Assembly: GCA_905182985.1 (NCBI GenBank)
Contig: CAJJDN010000026.1
Span: 499,223-563,222 of the forward strand
Length of the DNA: 64,000 nucleotides
From: Paramecium sonneborni
Taxonomy: Eukaryota; Ciliophora; Oligohymenophorea; Peniculida; Parameciidae
Direction: 5' to 3'
How positions within the stretch are numbered: position 1 is the first letter of the stretch; the number at the start of each line of letters is the position of its first letter. The notes beneath the pieces were generated by a model, which was not told where the DNA came from, made no database searches, and saw nothing but the letters and a program-made list of their open reading frames with translations. The position numbers and the translations under genes are program-made. Shown here piece by piece: positions 24,303 to 36,677 of this stretch.

Positions 24303-26007
24303 TCATTTATATATAAATTCCAAAATAGTTTCAATAATAGAATTCTGATTTTATTTACATACATTTCCTATTGATAAAGGTTCAGACCAATTCCATTTTT
24401 AACTTCCCACTTTCCCTTTATAAATATATTCAATGTATCCCCAATAATGAGAAGAATTCCTTAAAATTATGATGTATAAATACTTTTTGCTTGTAATTTT
24501 GAAAAATCCATCCAATTTATCAAGACTTTTAGAAGGTATAAATAATCCACTATCTAGTATTTCTGCTTATAAAGGTTCCTTGATATCACATAAAAATTTA
24601 TTTGGAACCTTACTCTATATAAATTAATTTATGTCTCCTTATTCACCAACATATGCTAATGTAATAACAAGGCCACTATATATGTACTAAAAATTCATAC
24701 TTTTATTCAGTTTCGAATTTTAAGAATTTTTAGTAATTATCTCCTTATGAAATATTTTATCTGGTTTCTTAATTAAATTTTTAATACTCATCTAATTTTT
24801 CTAGATAAAGTGCTCTTTTTTTCTTTTGTAAATCAATCCAAGGATTTAACCAATTCTTTCTCCAAATTAAGGGAAGTATTTGTGGTCCAAGCATCCAAAA
24901 TAATAAAGATTTTAAACTCTTAACTTAAAATGAAAAAGGGAAACGAATCGATGAATTAAACTTTCTTAATGCAAATAATACTGTCAATTAATTGTTTTCA
25001 GAAATACTACTTTACCAATCGAATCTTATATGAGAATATTAAGCTTTAAAATCACTTGTTAATAAAAATAGAGATTTTTTTCCATTTTTATAATAACATA
25101 ATTTATATGTTGATTCATAATTTTATTCTTTCGCTACCTAATACTATAAATAAAGTCTATAATTATTTAGTGTAATTTATCCTTAAAGTGAAAGTCTCTC
25201 TGTAAGTTATTTATCAAAATGTAACTATTTTTCTTGAGCATGCAAAGTAATTTAAACTAAAGATTAATCCTATCCTATTGCAGCAATAATTTAAGGTTAC
25301 CAGCTATCATCATGATTTTTTGCACTTATGTGAACCTCTCCAAAAGAGATTTTTTTTTTAAATATAATTTAATCAATTTGAAAATCTGATAATTTTTATT
25401 AAATTTCTAAACCACAACCATGAATTAAAGGTAAATTTAAACTTAATGCTGTAACTAAATAGTTATCACTAAATTCTATTTCTTACTTATTATATATTAA
25501 CAATTATATTTCTGATTTCAAAGAAAATTCAAACTATTACCAACGAGGTAATTATAAAATTTAAGATATAAATGCAGTTTATTAAATTTTATTTGTGGTA
25601 CATATCAATGTATTTTAGAATGCAGCTTCACATGAAAATTATTTCAAAGTAGAGTATGAATTTAATTCATCTTCCTCCAATTTAATTAGCAATAATTAAA
25701 CTCTAATCTCTTCAATTACATCATTCCCTTAATGAAATTTATATTCAATCAACTCAAAATGTTACTTATTTTCCATAACTAATGTAACTCCAGCAAATCC
25801 AAAGTTATCATAAACTAGTTTATTAAACTCATTTCCAATAATTTTATATGCTTAATCTATTTTTTCAAAAGTCTCCACACTTAAATTATAATTCTCTTAA
25901 CTTTATTTATCAGGATGAAAAACTTTTGACAATTCTCTATACTATTCTTTAATTTAAGTTAGAGTAGCATCTTCTGATAAACCAAGTGATTAATATGGAT
26001 TTTACAT
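24303..26007 (-). CDS. DNAJC11-like J-domain protein, 559 aa
   Basis: Minus-strand gene from ATG 26007 to TGA 24303 with one 25-nt intron (24676-24700). It begins with a J domain (NPYQSLGLSEDATLTQIKEQ ... SKVFHPDKQ) whose H31-P32-D33 tripeptide stimulates Hsp70 ATPase. A long beta-rich middle follows, then a hydrophobic stretch (LLFWMLGPQILPLIW). The C-terminal domain (NGLVITLAYVGE ... PLQAEILDSGLFIPSKSL ... KYLYIIIL) matches the DUF3395 domain of DNAJC11. DNAJC11 is a mitochondrial outer-membrane factor linked to MICOS and cristae. Length matches the animal protein closely. The frame is open further upstream, so the true N-terminus could be longer. Confidence 0.85.
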
Positions 26008-26536
26008 AAAACTTTTATTAATATATAAAATTTAAATTGAAACCTACAAAATCAGCTGCGATTTGCGGTAGGAAAACTAAATTTCTTTAAAATTTGGATT
26101 ATTAATAGGGAACTTTACTCTATAAGAATATTTATTATACCTCCTAAGACAATTTATTTAAGATTTAATATGTATATTTTTCAAGCCATTTGAATAAAAA
26201 TAATATTAGGATTCACTAAAAATCAATACTTACTTTAATCCAATTCAACTAAGTGCATTTCTAGCTTTAAATCGAGATTATTTAAGAGATTTATTTATTC
26301 GTTATATTACTTAAGTGGATTATTAAAAGATGCAATATTCGTCAATATATCCCTTTTGGAATTTAAGAGATTTATTTTTAACAAAACGATCTCTTTAAAT
26401 GAATTCAAAATAAAAATTAGGTGGTACCCTTATTTTATATTAGAATTCTCTCTTAAAAAAATACTTAAGAAAACTATTCCCTTAAATAAATTCAGTGTTT
26501 CAAAATCTAAAAATGTGGTCACTGGAAGGGAATAAC

Positions 26537-26590
26537 TAAGTTGAGTAGCTTTATCATATTATTGAATAATTAAGTTGAGTAGCTTTATCA
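26537..26590. repeat. Two exact copies of a 20-nt direct repeat
   Basis: taagttgagtagctttatca occurs at 26537-26556 and 26571-26590, 34 nt apart, inside the unresolved region. On the minus strand it would read TGATAAAGCTACTCAACTTA. No function assigned. Confidence 0.7.
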
Positions 26591-27010
26591 GAGTATTAAA
26601 AAAAATAATAAAACAAATTCCCCAAATAATAAACAATGATCTTCGAGATTAAATAGGGTATTCTTGGAAAGGTATGTTAAAGAAACATAATATCTTGATC
26701 ATTTCAATAAGATAAGCAAAGAAATAAAAGAAAATATATTAAAAAATATTAGTCAAAGAGATCACTTTAATTGATAAATGCTAAATTAACTATTTTAAAA
26801 TAGGAACTACTAGATATAACTGTTAACTTAATATTTTTAATGCAATTGCTGATTAAATTTTTACCTAAATATGGATGAAAATGGGATTTTTTTAAAATGA
26901 TCTTAGCAAAATTAAGAAAATAATAAACAATTTATTTTTTATATTTTGTAAACTAAAAACTTATCTATGTTCTAAAAAGAGTAATGTAAATAATTAGATA
27001 TGATAATAAA

Positions 27011-27480
27011 ATGTCTAAAATAAGAGTATTTTCAAAATGAATATCAAAAAGGTTAGAAGTTGAAAAATTGGTAAATTAAGATTAATAAAAAGCAGAATAT
27101 GCAGGAGTTAGAAAATGAAAATTTTACATTTTTTAATCTTAAATAAATAAGATTACTCTAGGTATATTTGCTCTTCCAGTCCAATATAAAGAAGCTAAAA
27201 GTTATAAATTTAAATTTGAAATTAATTCTTAAACAAGATTTAACAAATTCTTCAATCTAACCTTATATTACTTATTCTGTTTTAGCTATTCATCAAAAAT
27301 TTGAAGAAACTATTTAAATTGTTATGTAAAAGATTCCAGAATATGAAGGGGTTAATTACTATTATCACATAAAACTCTTTTAATAATTCTTTTGAATCTT
27401 GTTTTCTCTTAATTTATAGAGCTATATCCAATATTGGATCTGGTTTAGATATAGATGCATCTGGGAATAATAAAATTCTT
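27011..27480 (+). pseudogene. Possible decayed gene fragments
   Basis: A frame from ATG 27011 (MSKIRVFSK) continues after a TGA with ISKRLEVEKLVNQDQQKAEY, and after a second TGA with KITLGIFALPVQYKEAKSY. A different frame then carries PYITYSVLAIHQKFEETIQI. The pieces look protein-like but are broken by stops or frame changes, and I could not remove the breaks with standard short introns. This may be a pseudogene, for example a decayed duplicate, or a gene I failed to splice. Confidence 0.25.
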
Positions 27481-28481
27481 AATTAAGAGATGAATAATAG
27501 ATTAACAGGAAACGATAATTTAAATTTATTATAGGGATTAAAATTGATTAAGTTTTAATTAATAAGAAAGAAATATGTAATTAAGGTTTTGAATTTAAAA
27601 TTAAACTAATGTAAAAGATGGTCGTGTTGTACATGATAATGATAATAAAAAGGAATTCTTTAACCTATTGTATAAACCAAATTGATTTATTGGCTAAGAT
27701 TATTAAAATAAAATATATAGTCATTAATGGTGAATTCATTGATTAATAAGAATTATTTAAAAATAAATAGATATTAATTTAATGTATAATATAATTATTA
27801 TTATAAAGGTTTGAAAAGAATTAATTGATCTTTACTATCCCATTTAAGACAAATGATTATAAAAATTTATAACAAAAATAAGAATAAAATTATTATCTTA
27901 TGTATTAGTAATAAATTTTGTAAGTACTATTAAATTTTATTTCATTATCATCTTTAATATATACTAATTCTAAACTATGATAATTCTAAATAATTAATTA
28001 TTTTATCATTTTCATTTTCAAGAAATATATTCAGTTAGAAAAAAATACTTTTAAAACTAATGTCAAATACAATATTACAATATTTGAGATCTAAAATTGA
28101 AATCAAATTTATAAAAAAATTTATTAAATGAATAAAAGAATTTTGAGATAAAATTATGATGTTCAAAAATAATTCAAAAATCTAAAGAAATAAATTTATA
28201 AGGTTTTTTTAATTTTTTTAATTTAATAATGACATCGAAAAATTGAAATTTTATGAAGATTAGCATTGATTTGGAAATTTCTATTTTTAGAATTCTCCAG
28301 ATCTTAGTAAGGTTATTGAAGAGAGTTTTTTACATTTGAAAATACATTAAAAATAGGATTGCCTAAATTTATTAATAAATCAGAATTAAAAATAAAAGAA
28401 GGTGGTTGAAAGAAGTAAGTTCATAAGTCATTTTATATATTTAATTGATTAAATCAGTTTTAAAATTAATTATTTCCTTAA

Positions 28482-29557
28482 ATGGGGTCTTGTTAAATTT
28501 GCAATGGATTCTAGTCTAAAGAGATTAAAGAACAATAAAAACCAGAAATATTAAAATAAGAACCAACATTTAGATAAGTAGCACTAATTCAAGCAAGGTT
28601 TAGAGGAATTATAACAAGAAAGAGAATTCTGATTGACAAATAAAAAGAAAATAATAACTAACAATAATAAAATTCATTGAATGAAGACTTGATTTGTTTT
28701 GAATAGGTTTAATAAACAATAACAGAAAGATCAACTGTAGCTTAATAACAAGAAGAACATGTTACAATTTTGATGTCGCCAAAAATAAAGAAAAGTTGTA
28801 AGTGGTAGAATGGGTCACTGACTGGGTTTGATAGATTGGTGATGGATGACGGGTATTAGAATAAAATAATCATAGTTGTTACTTAGAAGGCATGGTATAG
28901 AATTATATTTAAATTAAGTGGTTGAATGGATATTTGAATGGAGAAGGACTTTATTATGCACCTGATGGAACATATTATAGAGGAGAGTGGTAGAATAGCT
29001 ACATAAATGGTAAAGGTACTTATTTTAATGCAACTTAAAATATTAAATATGAAGGTAAATTCATATTAATTGAAAACTAGGAGAATGGTAAAATAATTTA
29101 CAACATGGTGAAGGAACTGAAACTTATTAAGATAAATCTATTTACACTGGAACATTTAAAAAAGGTTTGAAGGATGGAGTTGGAAAATTCATTTTTAATG
29201 ATGGGTCTTATTATGAAGGACAATTTTATCAAGACAAGTTTCATGGAAAAGGAAAATTAGTATTTTAATATAAATATTAATAAGGTTTGGGATTATGGTT
29301 AAAAAGAATACTATGGAGAATGGTATAAAGGTAAAAAACAAGGCTTTGGTTAGTTATAAGTTAAAGGAAAATATACTTATGAAGGTCAATATAAAAATGG
29401 ACTTAAAAATGGAGATGGATTATTAATTTTGAATGATGGTACAAAATTTTAAGGTGAATGGAAAGATGGATAATAAGTTGGAAATGGAACATTTTCTAAC
29501 TAAAAAGGAGAATTCTACAATGGTGCTTGGAAATTCGGATTAATCCAATACCATTGA
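28482..29557 (+). CDS. MORN-repeat protein with IQ motif, 325 aa
   Basis: ATG 28482 to TGA 29557 with four introns (28853-28875, 28895-28918, 29055-29080, 29260-29284). An IQ-type calmodulin-binding motif (ALIQARFRGIITRKR; IQxxxRGxxxR) lies near residue 40. After a Gln-rich linker, at least seven MORN units follow from about residue 130: WLNGYLNGEGLYY, GTYYRGEW, YTGTFKKGLKDGVGKF, SYYEGQF, EYYGEWYKGKKQGFG, YEGQYKNGLKNGDG, FQGEWKDGQQVGNG. MORN arrays bind phospholipids and act in membrane-cytoskeleton structures. Together with the IQ motif this suggests a cortical or ciliary scaffold responding to calcium. The first two introns are only 19 nt apart. Confidence 0.88.
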
Positions 29558-29879
29558 ACTCTTTTTCAAATTATTAAGTTTTTTTTTATTTTATATATTA
29601 TTTATCAATCAAATAAGGCAAAATATATATTCTTAAAATTTTATTGTATTATTATTATATGTTAGTTATAATCTCAATAAATATCTCTCATAGTAAATAT
29701 ATTTGGATTTGATTGCTTAAACTTAATTTAAAATTATTTAAAAATCTTTTATTGAAGCTGTTGTTATTTTTATATAAAGTATTATGTTCTTAAAAAAAAA
29801 TATTATCTTAATAGAAAATAAGATTATTGATTATATACAAATATGTTTCTTTTTTTGTTGAAAATAGGAATAATTAATT
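29558..29879. other. Intergenic, nothing recognised
   Basis: AT-rich spacer between two plus-strand genes. No supported element. Confidence 0.5.
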
Positions 29880-31298
29880 ATGTTCGATTTTGAGCAAGAT
29901 TTTTATAAATTTGTTAAAGCTTAAATAGATAAAAAAAGAGGAACTAAACAACTAATATTTGATGATTCAGAGCATGATGAAGATATCATTAAAAGTAAAG
30001 TATTATCATTTTTAAAGGAAATAGGTTATAAAGTGAGAACATTCAAAAAGTTTTATAAAATGAAAGAAAGAAGATGAAAATTAGTAAAGTAACAAAAGAA
30101 TAACATTTCGAAAAGAAAATGAAAGATTTTACATCAATGGACACTTTTATTGATGTTAAATAATTTCTTAAAAATCTGAATGATCAACAGATATAAAAAA
30201 ATCACAAAAAATTACTTTAATCAATAAGAAAATCTCATTCAGATAGTGATAATGAAGATCTTTTTGATTATGCAGAAATTGTATCAAAAAGTAAAAAATT
30301 TATTGCAAACTCTCAACATTTTAGAACAAAACCTAATATAGAGGGTTATTTATAAATGGATAATGAAAATAGCTAAAGATCTAAAGCTATGGAGGAGGGA
30401 AGATCAACAAATGAGAAATTCTATACAGGAATTGATAAATTAATAACTGATATTAATCATAATAATGTATTATCAGAAATGGATAGGAAATATGAGAAAG
30501 ATAGAAAGAGAAATAGAGATTCAATGAATTCAGATAAATAAATATAGGCAGCAATTCCTTTAGATTTTGGAAAAGATGAATTTACAGTAAAAGCTGGAAA
30601 AAAGTTTAAAGAATAATCTTAAAAGGTTTTATAACTTTTAGAAAGAACAACTAAAATGCTATACAAAAATAAACTTCCTTAACGTCCAAATTAAAAGATT
30701 TTAAAGTAATAATAACAATAGCTGAAAGAAATTGAGCAATAAAATCCTAATTCTTTTGAAATTCGAAATTAAAAACACATGTTAATAAAGAGTAGAAGTG
30801 AAAGCAATAATTTAAAATTTCCATAAGTAAATGATAAATTAATTAATCCACTTGTAAGAAGAATTGCTCCAATATACTAACTAAATCATTCAACTCTTCC
30901 TGAAATTAAACAAGGTTCATTTGTATCAATGAGAGAAGATAGAAAGTTTGAAAATCTTCATTATTTTAAAACTCCTTAAAATTTTTAGAAATTTAATACA
31001 CATCAAAATAATTCTAGTCGTTAAACTATTAGTTTGAATATAAAGAATTAGTTTGGTGAATTTTTAACTTAAGTAAACAATTTAATTGATTAAGCTTGAT
31101 GATGCATAAGAGCAATTTTCTAAGATGTATCCTTCTGATTCTTAAATATTAAAAATTTAAAACAATATGAGTAAGAATATGAATAAAATTGGTAAAACTC
31201 CTTTAGAAAGTTTGAAATTTTTAACAAAGAGAAAATTTAATATTTCTAAAAAATATGAATTGAGAGGAAAGAAAAACAGAGTTCTATAAATTTTATGA
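29880..31298 (+). CDS. Unknown charged, Gln/Asn-rich protein, 457 aa
   Basis: ATG 29880 to TGA 31298 with introns 29995-30017 and 31073-31094. The splice at 29995 is forced by a TGA in the unspliced frame. The protein is hydrophilic throughout, with a basic start (FDFEQDFYKFVKAQIDKKRG), a lysine-rich helical region, a Gln-rich stretch (KILKQQQQQLKEIEQQ) and a Ser/Asn-rich C-terminal half with FEIRNQKHMLIKSRS. No TM segment, signal or known domain. Function unknown. Its base and codon use match the neighbours. Confidence 0.75.
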
Positions 31299-31381
31299 TA
31301 ATATATATGATTAAATATTTAATAGATTTTGAGAACAATGCTTTTTCATATAAATTCAATATAAATATTAAAAATAATTTA

Positions 31382-33337
31382 ATGTATTTACGGTAATATA
31401 CAAAACTTCCTTTTTATGATGGATTTGAAATGTTTCGTAGGTTAAAAATGTTGAATCCAAGAAAACATAATCCAATAGTATATGCTATAAGACCACCTGA
31501 AACAAATCTTGGATATCCATTAAGAGAGGAAGTAAATGATACAGAGAATCAAAAAGTGCTTAATAAATTAATGCACAGATATCCTGATCTTAAATATGCT
31601 CCATTAGTGAAAGATGGTTTAGGAGAAAGTTAAAATGAAGGATCATTATTTCGATTTTTAAAGCTATTTAATTAATTGAGAAAAAAAGGATATCATTTTG
31701 ATAAAGTAATATTAATAATATGATTTATATAGGCATATGAAAAAGCAGAAATGGCTTTTTAGGCAAAGATGTAAAGAAAAATAGATTAAACAAAAATAGC
31801 TAATAATTTAGCAATAACAAATTAAGCAAGATCATTTATGACATTAGCTTAATAAGAAATAGAATTTGATTAGAGATTAAAAAGAGATAGATTATTAAGA
31901 GATTTATAAATATAAGAATTTGAAAAAAATTCACCAATGGATCCTGAAACTTAAGCTTTAATGGATAATTACAGAAAATCATTAATAAAAGTAGTTCATC
32001 ATGATGATAAACCAGAAGAGACTACTCATAAATAAGATTAAGAATTATTTAAAGAGAGAGCAACAAATGTTTTTGATTGTTATTATAGGAGAGTTTCAAC
32101 ATAAGATAAATTGAATGGTCTTAGTGATAAATAGATTCTATAAAATATTAGATAATCACCATAAAAGATAAAGAGGAGATTGGCAAAATATCTTAAAATC
32201 TTAGATTAATATAATATAACTTTAGATGATGAAGGGGATTTCTTAATGCCTGAAGATGTTCCTGAAAAAATTAAGAATTAAATAGAGAAGGCAATATTTT
32301 ATCATGCAAAATTATATGAACAAATTGATTTTGAATATTCTCATCATGAACATTTAGATACTTTATAGAAAGAACTTGATGAAAGATTAGAAGAATAAAA
32401 ATTAAAAAGGAGAAATATAAATGAAGATGCAGAATATGCAGTTAAGAAAGTTTTACAAGATGCTAATATCAAAGCTTAAAATACTTATGCATTATTTGAA
32501 ACACCTAATGAAAGATTAGCTAGATTATAAATAAAATGGTTATATAGAAAAATAGATGAATTTACATTAGTTAAGCTTAAAAATGAAGATTAAAGTTAAG
32601 AAGCTTAAAAATTAATAGATGAAAAAATAGATAAATTAGATAATCAAGCTAAAAATATAGTAGATAATCTAAGAAAATTGAAATTAGAATTAGAATATTA
32701 ATCATTTGCTAAAACTGGTAAATAATTATTCAAAGAACATGCTGTTTTACTTTAAGATAAAGAATTATTTGTTGATGCAAATAAATTATAAATGAATGAA
32801 ATTGATATCTATTTTAAAGTTCCTGTTGATTAAAGAAGATTAACTTAAGCTGGATAAGTTAATGATGATATTATTCATAATCTTATTAAAGTGTAAAATT
32901 TATCATTTAAATTAGTTAAAACTTAAAATCACATATTGCTAGATTAAATCATGATGATTTAGATAATAGAGTTAGTGATTCTTCCTTAAAAGATGAAACT
33001 GCTGAAATTTTGAAATAAAAAATATTGGCTTAATTTAAATTAATGAATTTAGCAAAAAAAGAAAAATTAAAAGGTTAGACTGAAGAAAGTTAAATATTGG
33101 AATCAGAAAAAGAAGATTTTTCATTAGATGAGGAAAATTTTCTGGAAAATTTTGTATATCTTAAAAATTAGCATTTAGGTTGATAATCTAGATGAATTGC
33201 GATAAAGATAAAAAGAAGCTAGACTTGAATTTGAGAAATAAAAAGCTCTTGAAGCTAAATAAGAAGAAGATGAGCTCAAAAGTTAATAAGCAGTTAAAGG
33301 ATAAAAAGGTACAAAAAAGAAAAAGGATAAAAAATGA
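31382..33337 (+). CDS. Large coiled-coil protein of unknown family, 626 aa
   Basis: ATG 31382 to TGA 33337 with introns 31706-31732, 32893-32915 and 33154-33178. The N-terminal 115 residues are not coiled coil and look conserved (LPFYDGFEMFRRLKMLNPRK, then YAIRPPETNLGYPLREEV). The rest is a long, highly charged helical region, and the tail is an extreme lysine-rich stretch (GQKGTKKKKDKK). No TM. I do not recognise it. The Arg/Pro-rich N-terminal box could be a binding domain of a ciliary or mitochondrial scaffold, but the sequence alone does not show which. Confidence 0.78.
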
Positions 33338-33477
33338 TTTATAAGAGTGTTCAAAAATATATTAATTTATAAATATCTTTATTATTATCTAAAAATTTTA
33401 CATGAATATTATTAATCATAATTTTATTTACAAAATTTGTCTAAAATAATAATTAAATTAGTTAATTAAAGTGAAAG

Positions 33478-34823
33478 ATGTCTTCTATATTAAATAGATT
33501 TAAGAAATAAACAACATCTGATACTCCAGCTGGGATTAAATTAGAAAATACATCTTTTGGTTAATAAGCTGGTACTTATTAACCTCCAATAATCCCTGCA
33601 GTTTAATTACCATAATCTAATTAACCAAGATAAAAAGGAAGACCTGGTGGAGGTAAGAATATATTTATTATAAAAAAGGTTGGGATGATGAAACTTAAAC
33701 TTAGAGTGAGAAAACTAATATTTCAAATAATAAAGCTACTAACTCAATTAATTTGTTAAATGATACTCCACCTAAGTAAAATGAATAAAAAATTAATCAT
33801 GATGTTATATTACCTCCTTAAAATGTTATAGGAAATATTTAATTGAGCAGGATTACAGAGTATAGATAAGGATAGCTATTAACTTTTGAAGAATTAGAAT
33901 AAGGAGAATTGTAATTAATGACATAATATTAAGTAATCACGAATTCCATTTAGTTGATGAAGCCATTAAATTGGGTGGTATCAAGTTAAAATAAAGTGAT
34001 GCTGTTCTAAAAGAATTTGCAAGAGCTATTACAACTATATAAGAATAACTTATAGGAAGCATACTCTTAAATAAATTGCATAGTGAAGATAACTGGAAAG
34101 TTCAAATTGTAATATTTCCATTCAATTATTAGAGATGTATATATGCTATACAATATGTGTGTTAATAGTATTAAAACTATAGAGAATTCTTCTATGTCAA
34201 TTAATAATATTTGAGAGTTGAAACAGATTAATAATTACTATCAGGAGCTATTGATTAAACTTTAGCTGAAATTAATGGTTAATCAATTTAAAAACAAAAG
34301 GTAATTATTTATATTTAGTTTAATAGGAATTTTTATTTGAATTTAGAGAACCACCAAAACCATAATAAACTTCTTAGACTTAATAGCCAAATTTAATTGA
34401 TATTTTAGATGTTCCTTCTAATGATTCATCATAATAAAAATAGCAATAACAAAAACTTAATTTAAAGTAACTCAAAATTAAATAACCTACTGCTTAAACA
34501 TAATAATAACCTTAAATTTAATAACCTTTAATATAATAATAACCTTTAATTTAATAACAAACATAAAATTAATATAAAAATACTCAATAAATTAATTTAC
34601 TAGAAGCATTTAGTGATATTTCTTTAGAAAATTACAATTAATAATAATTAATCTAATAACCATAATAATAATATTAATAGTAATCATCTTAATAAATTAA
34701 TTAATAATAATAATAAATTTAAAATGGAATAAGTTTTGATGATTTACTTAATTAATAGATAACTAATTAGTAGTAAGCTTAACCAAAAAAGAATGCCTTT
34801 GGATTCTTAAAAAAAAAAGATTA

Positions 34824-34859
<36 letters not shown>

Positions 34860-35094
34860 GTTCTAAAATAATTAATAATATTAATAAACAATAAATTTGC
34901 TTAATTCTCCTCAATAATTATATCAATAACCTTAAGTTAATAATTAGGTTCCATAACAGCAACCATAATATTGTTATAATCAATCTCAAAATAATTAAAA
35001 TCAATAGATTTATTTATAACCGCAATAATAATACACTAATCAATAGTATTCATAAAATAATAAAAAGGATTTAATCGATTTTCTAAATATGTGA
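33478..35094 (+). CDS. Gln-rich putative membrane-trafficking adaptor (VHS/ENTH-like N-terminus), 505 aa
   Basis: ATG 33478 to TGA 35094 with four introns (33653-33678, 33911-33933, 34109-34132, 34301-34326). After a Pro-rich head (GRPGGGGWDD), residues about 115-250 form a helical domain (HLVDEAIKLGGIKLKQSDAV ... ILLNKLHSEDNWKVQIRCIY) that resembles the stacked helices of VHS/ENTH-type domains. This similarity is by pattern only. The C-terminal half is a low-complexity Gln-rich chain with repeated short hydrophobic-acidic boxes (NLIDILDV, LLEAFSD, SFDDLL, KDLIDFL), as found in clathrin and adaptor-binding tails. It contains a run of 13 Gln encoded only by TAA/TAG (34822-34860). A trafficking role is inference. 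Confidence 0.72.
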
Positions 35095-35130
35095 TTATTA
35101 TAATATATCAAAATATAAAGATCAATTTAT

Positions 35131-35886
35131 ATGTAAAAATGTATTTCATATCCTCTTAAAACTTAAAAGAAACATAAACAATTTCGATTAACTTCAAATG
35201 ATCTACTTTAGAAATTATTAGATTTCAAACAAACAAAAGAAACCCTGAATGGTTATAATTAAAATAAGACTAAAGCAAAAAGTGGAAATTTAGCTAAGCA
35301 AATTTCAAAATCAATTTTTATTGGAAGTTAAAGCTATAAAGAAGTAGAACCCATTATTATTGAAAATCATCCTCAAAACAAAAAAGATGAGATCATTCAT
35401 AAATTAAAAAAAAAAAGTCATGTAAGACAAATAAATTAGATATGGTCAATAAGAAATAGAACTGATAGTAATTATATACATACTCTAAGAAAAGAAGAGA
35501 AAAAAGATTTTATTTAAAATGCAAGCATCTTATTACAAGAGAAACTATTAGAAAATAAATTAATTCAACTTTGTTATTAAACTTAATAATTATTAAATAA
35601 ATCTGATTAATTGGAATTACTAAATAAAATACTTTTTGAAAATTTGAAACAACATCAAAACGATCATAATAATATGCAGGTATGAAAAATTATATGTAAG
35701 GAAAGAAAAGTCTTGATGGAAAAGCTAGAGCAAATAATAATGATGCAAAAGAAATAAGAAAAACAATTAAATTAATTTAAGTAATTGTACTAAGTTAATA
35801 ATGAGGGTAGAAGGGTGAAAACTTAAACATCCAATCCATAATTGATACTATCCTTAAATTAAGGCTATTTAGGATTGAAAATTTGA
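35131..35886 (+). CDS. Unknown basic coiled-coil protein, 244 aa
   Basis: ATG 35131 to TGA 35886 with one 21-nt intron (35680-35700). It starts only 37 nt after the previous stop. It is basic (MQKCISYPLKTQKKHKQFRL), with a central RNRTDSNYIHTLRKEEKKDF and a leucine-rich helical second half (LLQEKLLENKLIQLCYQTQQ). No signal, TM or known domain. Function unknown. Confidence 0.65.
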
Positions 35887-36096
35887 GAATATTATTTTCT
35901 TATTTTATAATTGATATAAAAAATTTATAATTAAGTTTAAATAGAGAAATAAAAGTGATTTGGTAAACTTATTTTTACTTTTCATCATATTGAATTGCAT
36001 AAAAAATTGTTCTTATAAAATAAAGTTGACATTTATTTTAAGAAAATGAATATGAAATAAGAATATTTATGAATTATTATTTAAAAATTACAATTA

Positions 36097-36564
36097 ATGG
36101 AAATATTACACTTGGCATTACTAGTAGTAATTTCTGTAATTTGTTTCAAAATTGGCTAAGGAGTAGGATAAAAGGAAGTTGAAAAGCAATCATCATAATA
36201 CATCTAAGTAGATAGTGAAATAAAAATGATTAGCTGCAAGAGAATGAATAATTGATAGAAGAAATTGATGAAGATTTTACAAAATAAGTAGAACAATAAG
36301 AATAAGATTTGAAAGAAGCAATTAAAAAGTTTAATGAGATTAATCAAAGAGATAAGCAGTTATAGAAATAATTGAATGATTTAAAAAATGCATAAACGAA
36401 TAATGCAAAACCAAAAGTTTAGTAACATGGTAGAAAATTTATTCAATTTTTTAGAATTGATAAGTGATAAAGATTTTGATAATTTGTTAGATGAAGGTTT
36501 TGTTGTAGATTAAGAAATCAATGAAACACAATTAGATTAAGATTTAATTGAAGCTAGTAAATGA
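36097..36564 (+). CDS. Small secreted or signal-anchored coiled-coil protein, 138 aa
   Basis: ATG 36097 to TGA 36564 with introns 36208-36233 and 36430-36454. Residues 1-20 (MEILHLALLVVISVICFKIG) form a clear signal peptide or N-terminal anchor. The rest is an acidic Gln/Glu/Lys-rich coiled coil (QENEQLIEEIDEDFTKQVEQ) with an acidic tail. Both introns are forced by in-frame TGA codons when unspliced. Function unknown. It could be a secretory-granule or surface protein. Confidence 0.7.
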
Positions 36565-36677
36565 TCTGTCAATAATTATTGTTTATATTAGATTTATTCT
36601 TTTTATATTCTTAAAGTGTTAGACTTTATTTAATAAAAATAGAAACATTTAACAAATATAATTATTTATTCTAATAC

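Larger units (their letters stand above)
26008..28481. other. Unresolved 2.5-kb region with several overlapping open frames
   Basis: I could not build a single convincing gene here. 26010-26600 is open in more than one frame on both strands: a plus frame containing FNPIQLSAFLALNRDYLRDL, and minus frames containing RVPPNFYFEFIQRD and YSLPVTTFLDFETLN. 26640-28480 has only short pieces separated by TGA codons or frame changes. A small gene with many introns, or decayed genes, are both possible. The MORN gene starts at 28482. Confidence 0.4.

Noticed and set aside
34822..34860. TAA trinucleotide microsatellite as a non-coding repeat
   Set aside because: It lies inside a continuous coding frame and encodes glutamine in code 6.
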